A DNA stretch of 5,816 bases from assembly GCA_008501545.1 (NCBI GenBank), contig QQUM01000828.1, forward strand, positions 1-5,816. Direction: 5' to 3'. This DNA is from Calditrichota bacterium. GTDB taxonomy: Bacteria; Zhuqueibacterota; Zhuqueibacteria; Zhuqueibacterales; Geothermadaptataceae. Under the pieces are notes generated by a model. It did no database searches. It had not been told where the DNA came from and saw only the letters and a list, made by a program, of their open reading frames with translations. Positions within the stretch are counted from its first letter, which is position 1. Every line of letters starts with the position of its first letter. The translations under genes and the position numbers were made by a program. Below, one piece after another: positions 5,200 to 5,816 of this stretch.

Positions 5200-5816
5200 T
5201 TATCGATAATGATAAACAGTGACACGTTGAATCCCTATCTCCTCCATCGGAAGTTTTACCGCCCGGCCACGATGGGTTTCATCACCATTCAATCGCCTTC
5301 CGCTTTTCCATTGCCCATTTGTATGTACAATTTCCTGAACCGTGCCAATTCCGTATTTTTCCTTTGGTGAAACGAGTGATTTAAAGCTGATCAATGCCCT
5401 GCTTCCCGCAACAAGAAATTCTTTTTCACCGGTTTTAATTACCAATCCAAAGGCATCATCAACCACGATTCTTCCTCGTCGGCTGTATAGTTCGATAACA
5501 ACATTATAGTCACCCATTTGAACGTCAACCGAACGCTGTGAATCGTTTAGAAGGAAGCCGGTCATGGTCCCTTCCCTACCCTGATGCTTCAAGATTTCAG
5601 GGCCGAGATACTTCATCGCCAAATACAATTTTTCGATAGCGCTATCGTCATCCGGTTTCAGATCATCTATGGCAAAAGGGGCAGTGCCGATTGTATTGTA
5701 ATTTCCAAAAGCGAACAGAAAATTTGCTGCACTTGGGGCTGTATTCCATGCCTCCGGAATGAACAGTGGGTTGTTCTGCTGCGTGTACCAGTCACACCAG
5801 TCTTTAAAATTTTTGG
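5200..5816 (-). CDS. GH35-like beta-galactosidase, DUF5597-type C-terminal part (5' end off window)
   Basis: The last 204 complete codons of a gene that begins beyond position 5816; the TAA stop is at 5200-5202. The frame is open to the edge, so the TTG at 5628 and the ATG at 5616 are internal codons. Numbering is from the first whole codon. NNPLFIPEAW (14-23) followed by FLFAFGNYNTIGTAPFAIDD (32-51) matches the end of the catalytic barrel of GH35 enzymes with a DUF5597 tail. E21 is plausibly the nucleophile. The tail GQWKSGRRLNGDETHRGR (167-184) and the ending GIQRVTVYHYR are very characteristic of the same group. Relatives release terminal galactose from galactosides, usually in the periplasm. 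It lies 60 nt before the GH16 ATG on the same strand, so the two are probably co-transcribed. A signal peptide, if any, is outside the window. The family call rests on pattern memory but several motifs agree. Confidence 0.82.
   Translation of the reverse strand, partial: KNFKDWCDWYTQQNNPLFIPEAWNTAPSAANFLFAFGNYNTIGTAPFAIDDLKPDDDSAIEKLYLAMKYLGPEILKHQGREGTMTGFLLNDSQRSVDVQMGDYNVVIELYSRRGRIVVDDAFGLVIKTGEKEFLVAGSRALISFKSLVSPKEKYGIGTVQEIVHTNGQWKSGRRLNGDETHRGRAVKLPMEEIGIQRVTVYHYR
5634..5647. repeat. Perfect 14-bp palindrome inside the GH35-like gene
   Basis: CGATAGCGCTATCG is a perfect inverted repeat with no spacer, lying within codons for D-S-A-I-E. Its centre AGCGCT and overall layout resemble operators of LacI-family repressors. 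It fits the catabolite-repression cre consensus TGWNANCGNTNWCA at every defined position except the two outermost bases. A 14-bp palindrome is expected about 0.35 times by chance in a window of this size, so function is only a possibility. Confidence 0.3.

Noticed and set aside
5200..5209. 10-bp palindrome TTATCGATAA at the GH35-like stop codon
   Set aside because: Too short to be significant in a window of this size and with no T run to make a terminator.

Overview
The window looks like chromosomal DNA from a Gram-negative bacterium of the FCB group, perhaps KSB1, Calditrichota or Ignavibacteriota. Three things suggest this. A secreted enzyme ends in a YPNPFNP-type Por/T9SS-like C-terminal domain. 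The cytochrome b has a menaquinol-type Qo motif. Ribosome binding sites are mostly weak in AT-rich leaders. The phylum is an inference and is not proved by this sequence. No RNA genes, mobile elements, CRISPR arrays or other signs of mobility were seen. All five genes lie on the minus strand.

From right to left (the direction of transcription), positions 5816 to 1490 hold a tight four-gene cluster. It consists of: the C-terminal third or so of a GH35-like beta-galactosidase with a DUF5597-type tail (5200-5816, cut by the window edge); a secreted GH16 endo-hydrolase of agarase/porphyranase type with a C-terminal sorting domain (3952-5139); a major facilitator transporter of the sugar-acid (anion:cation symporter) family (2647-3945); and an enolase-superfamily sugar-acid dehydratase resembling D-galactonate dehydratase (1490-2650). 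The gaps are 60 nt, 6 nt and a 4-nt ATGA overlap, so this is very probably one operon.

The model is that the GH16 enzyme cuts a galactan (possibly red-algal agar or porphyran) outside the cell or at its surface, and the GH35 enzyme releases galactose units. A sugar acid, probably galactonate or a relative, is then imported by the transporter and dehydrated to a 2-keto-3-deoxy acid. The sequence supports the enzyme families. The exact substrate is inferred.

Positions 1299-1489 are an AT-rich intergenic stretch with a possible promoter and no convincing terminator. Positions 1-1298 encode most of a fused cytochrome b (b6 plus subunit IV in one chain) that runs off the left edge. It is a respiratory gene unrelated to the sugar cluster, and no Rieske gene lies immediately upstream of it.
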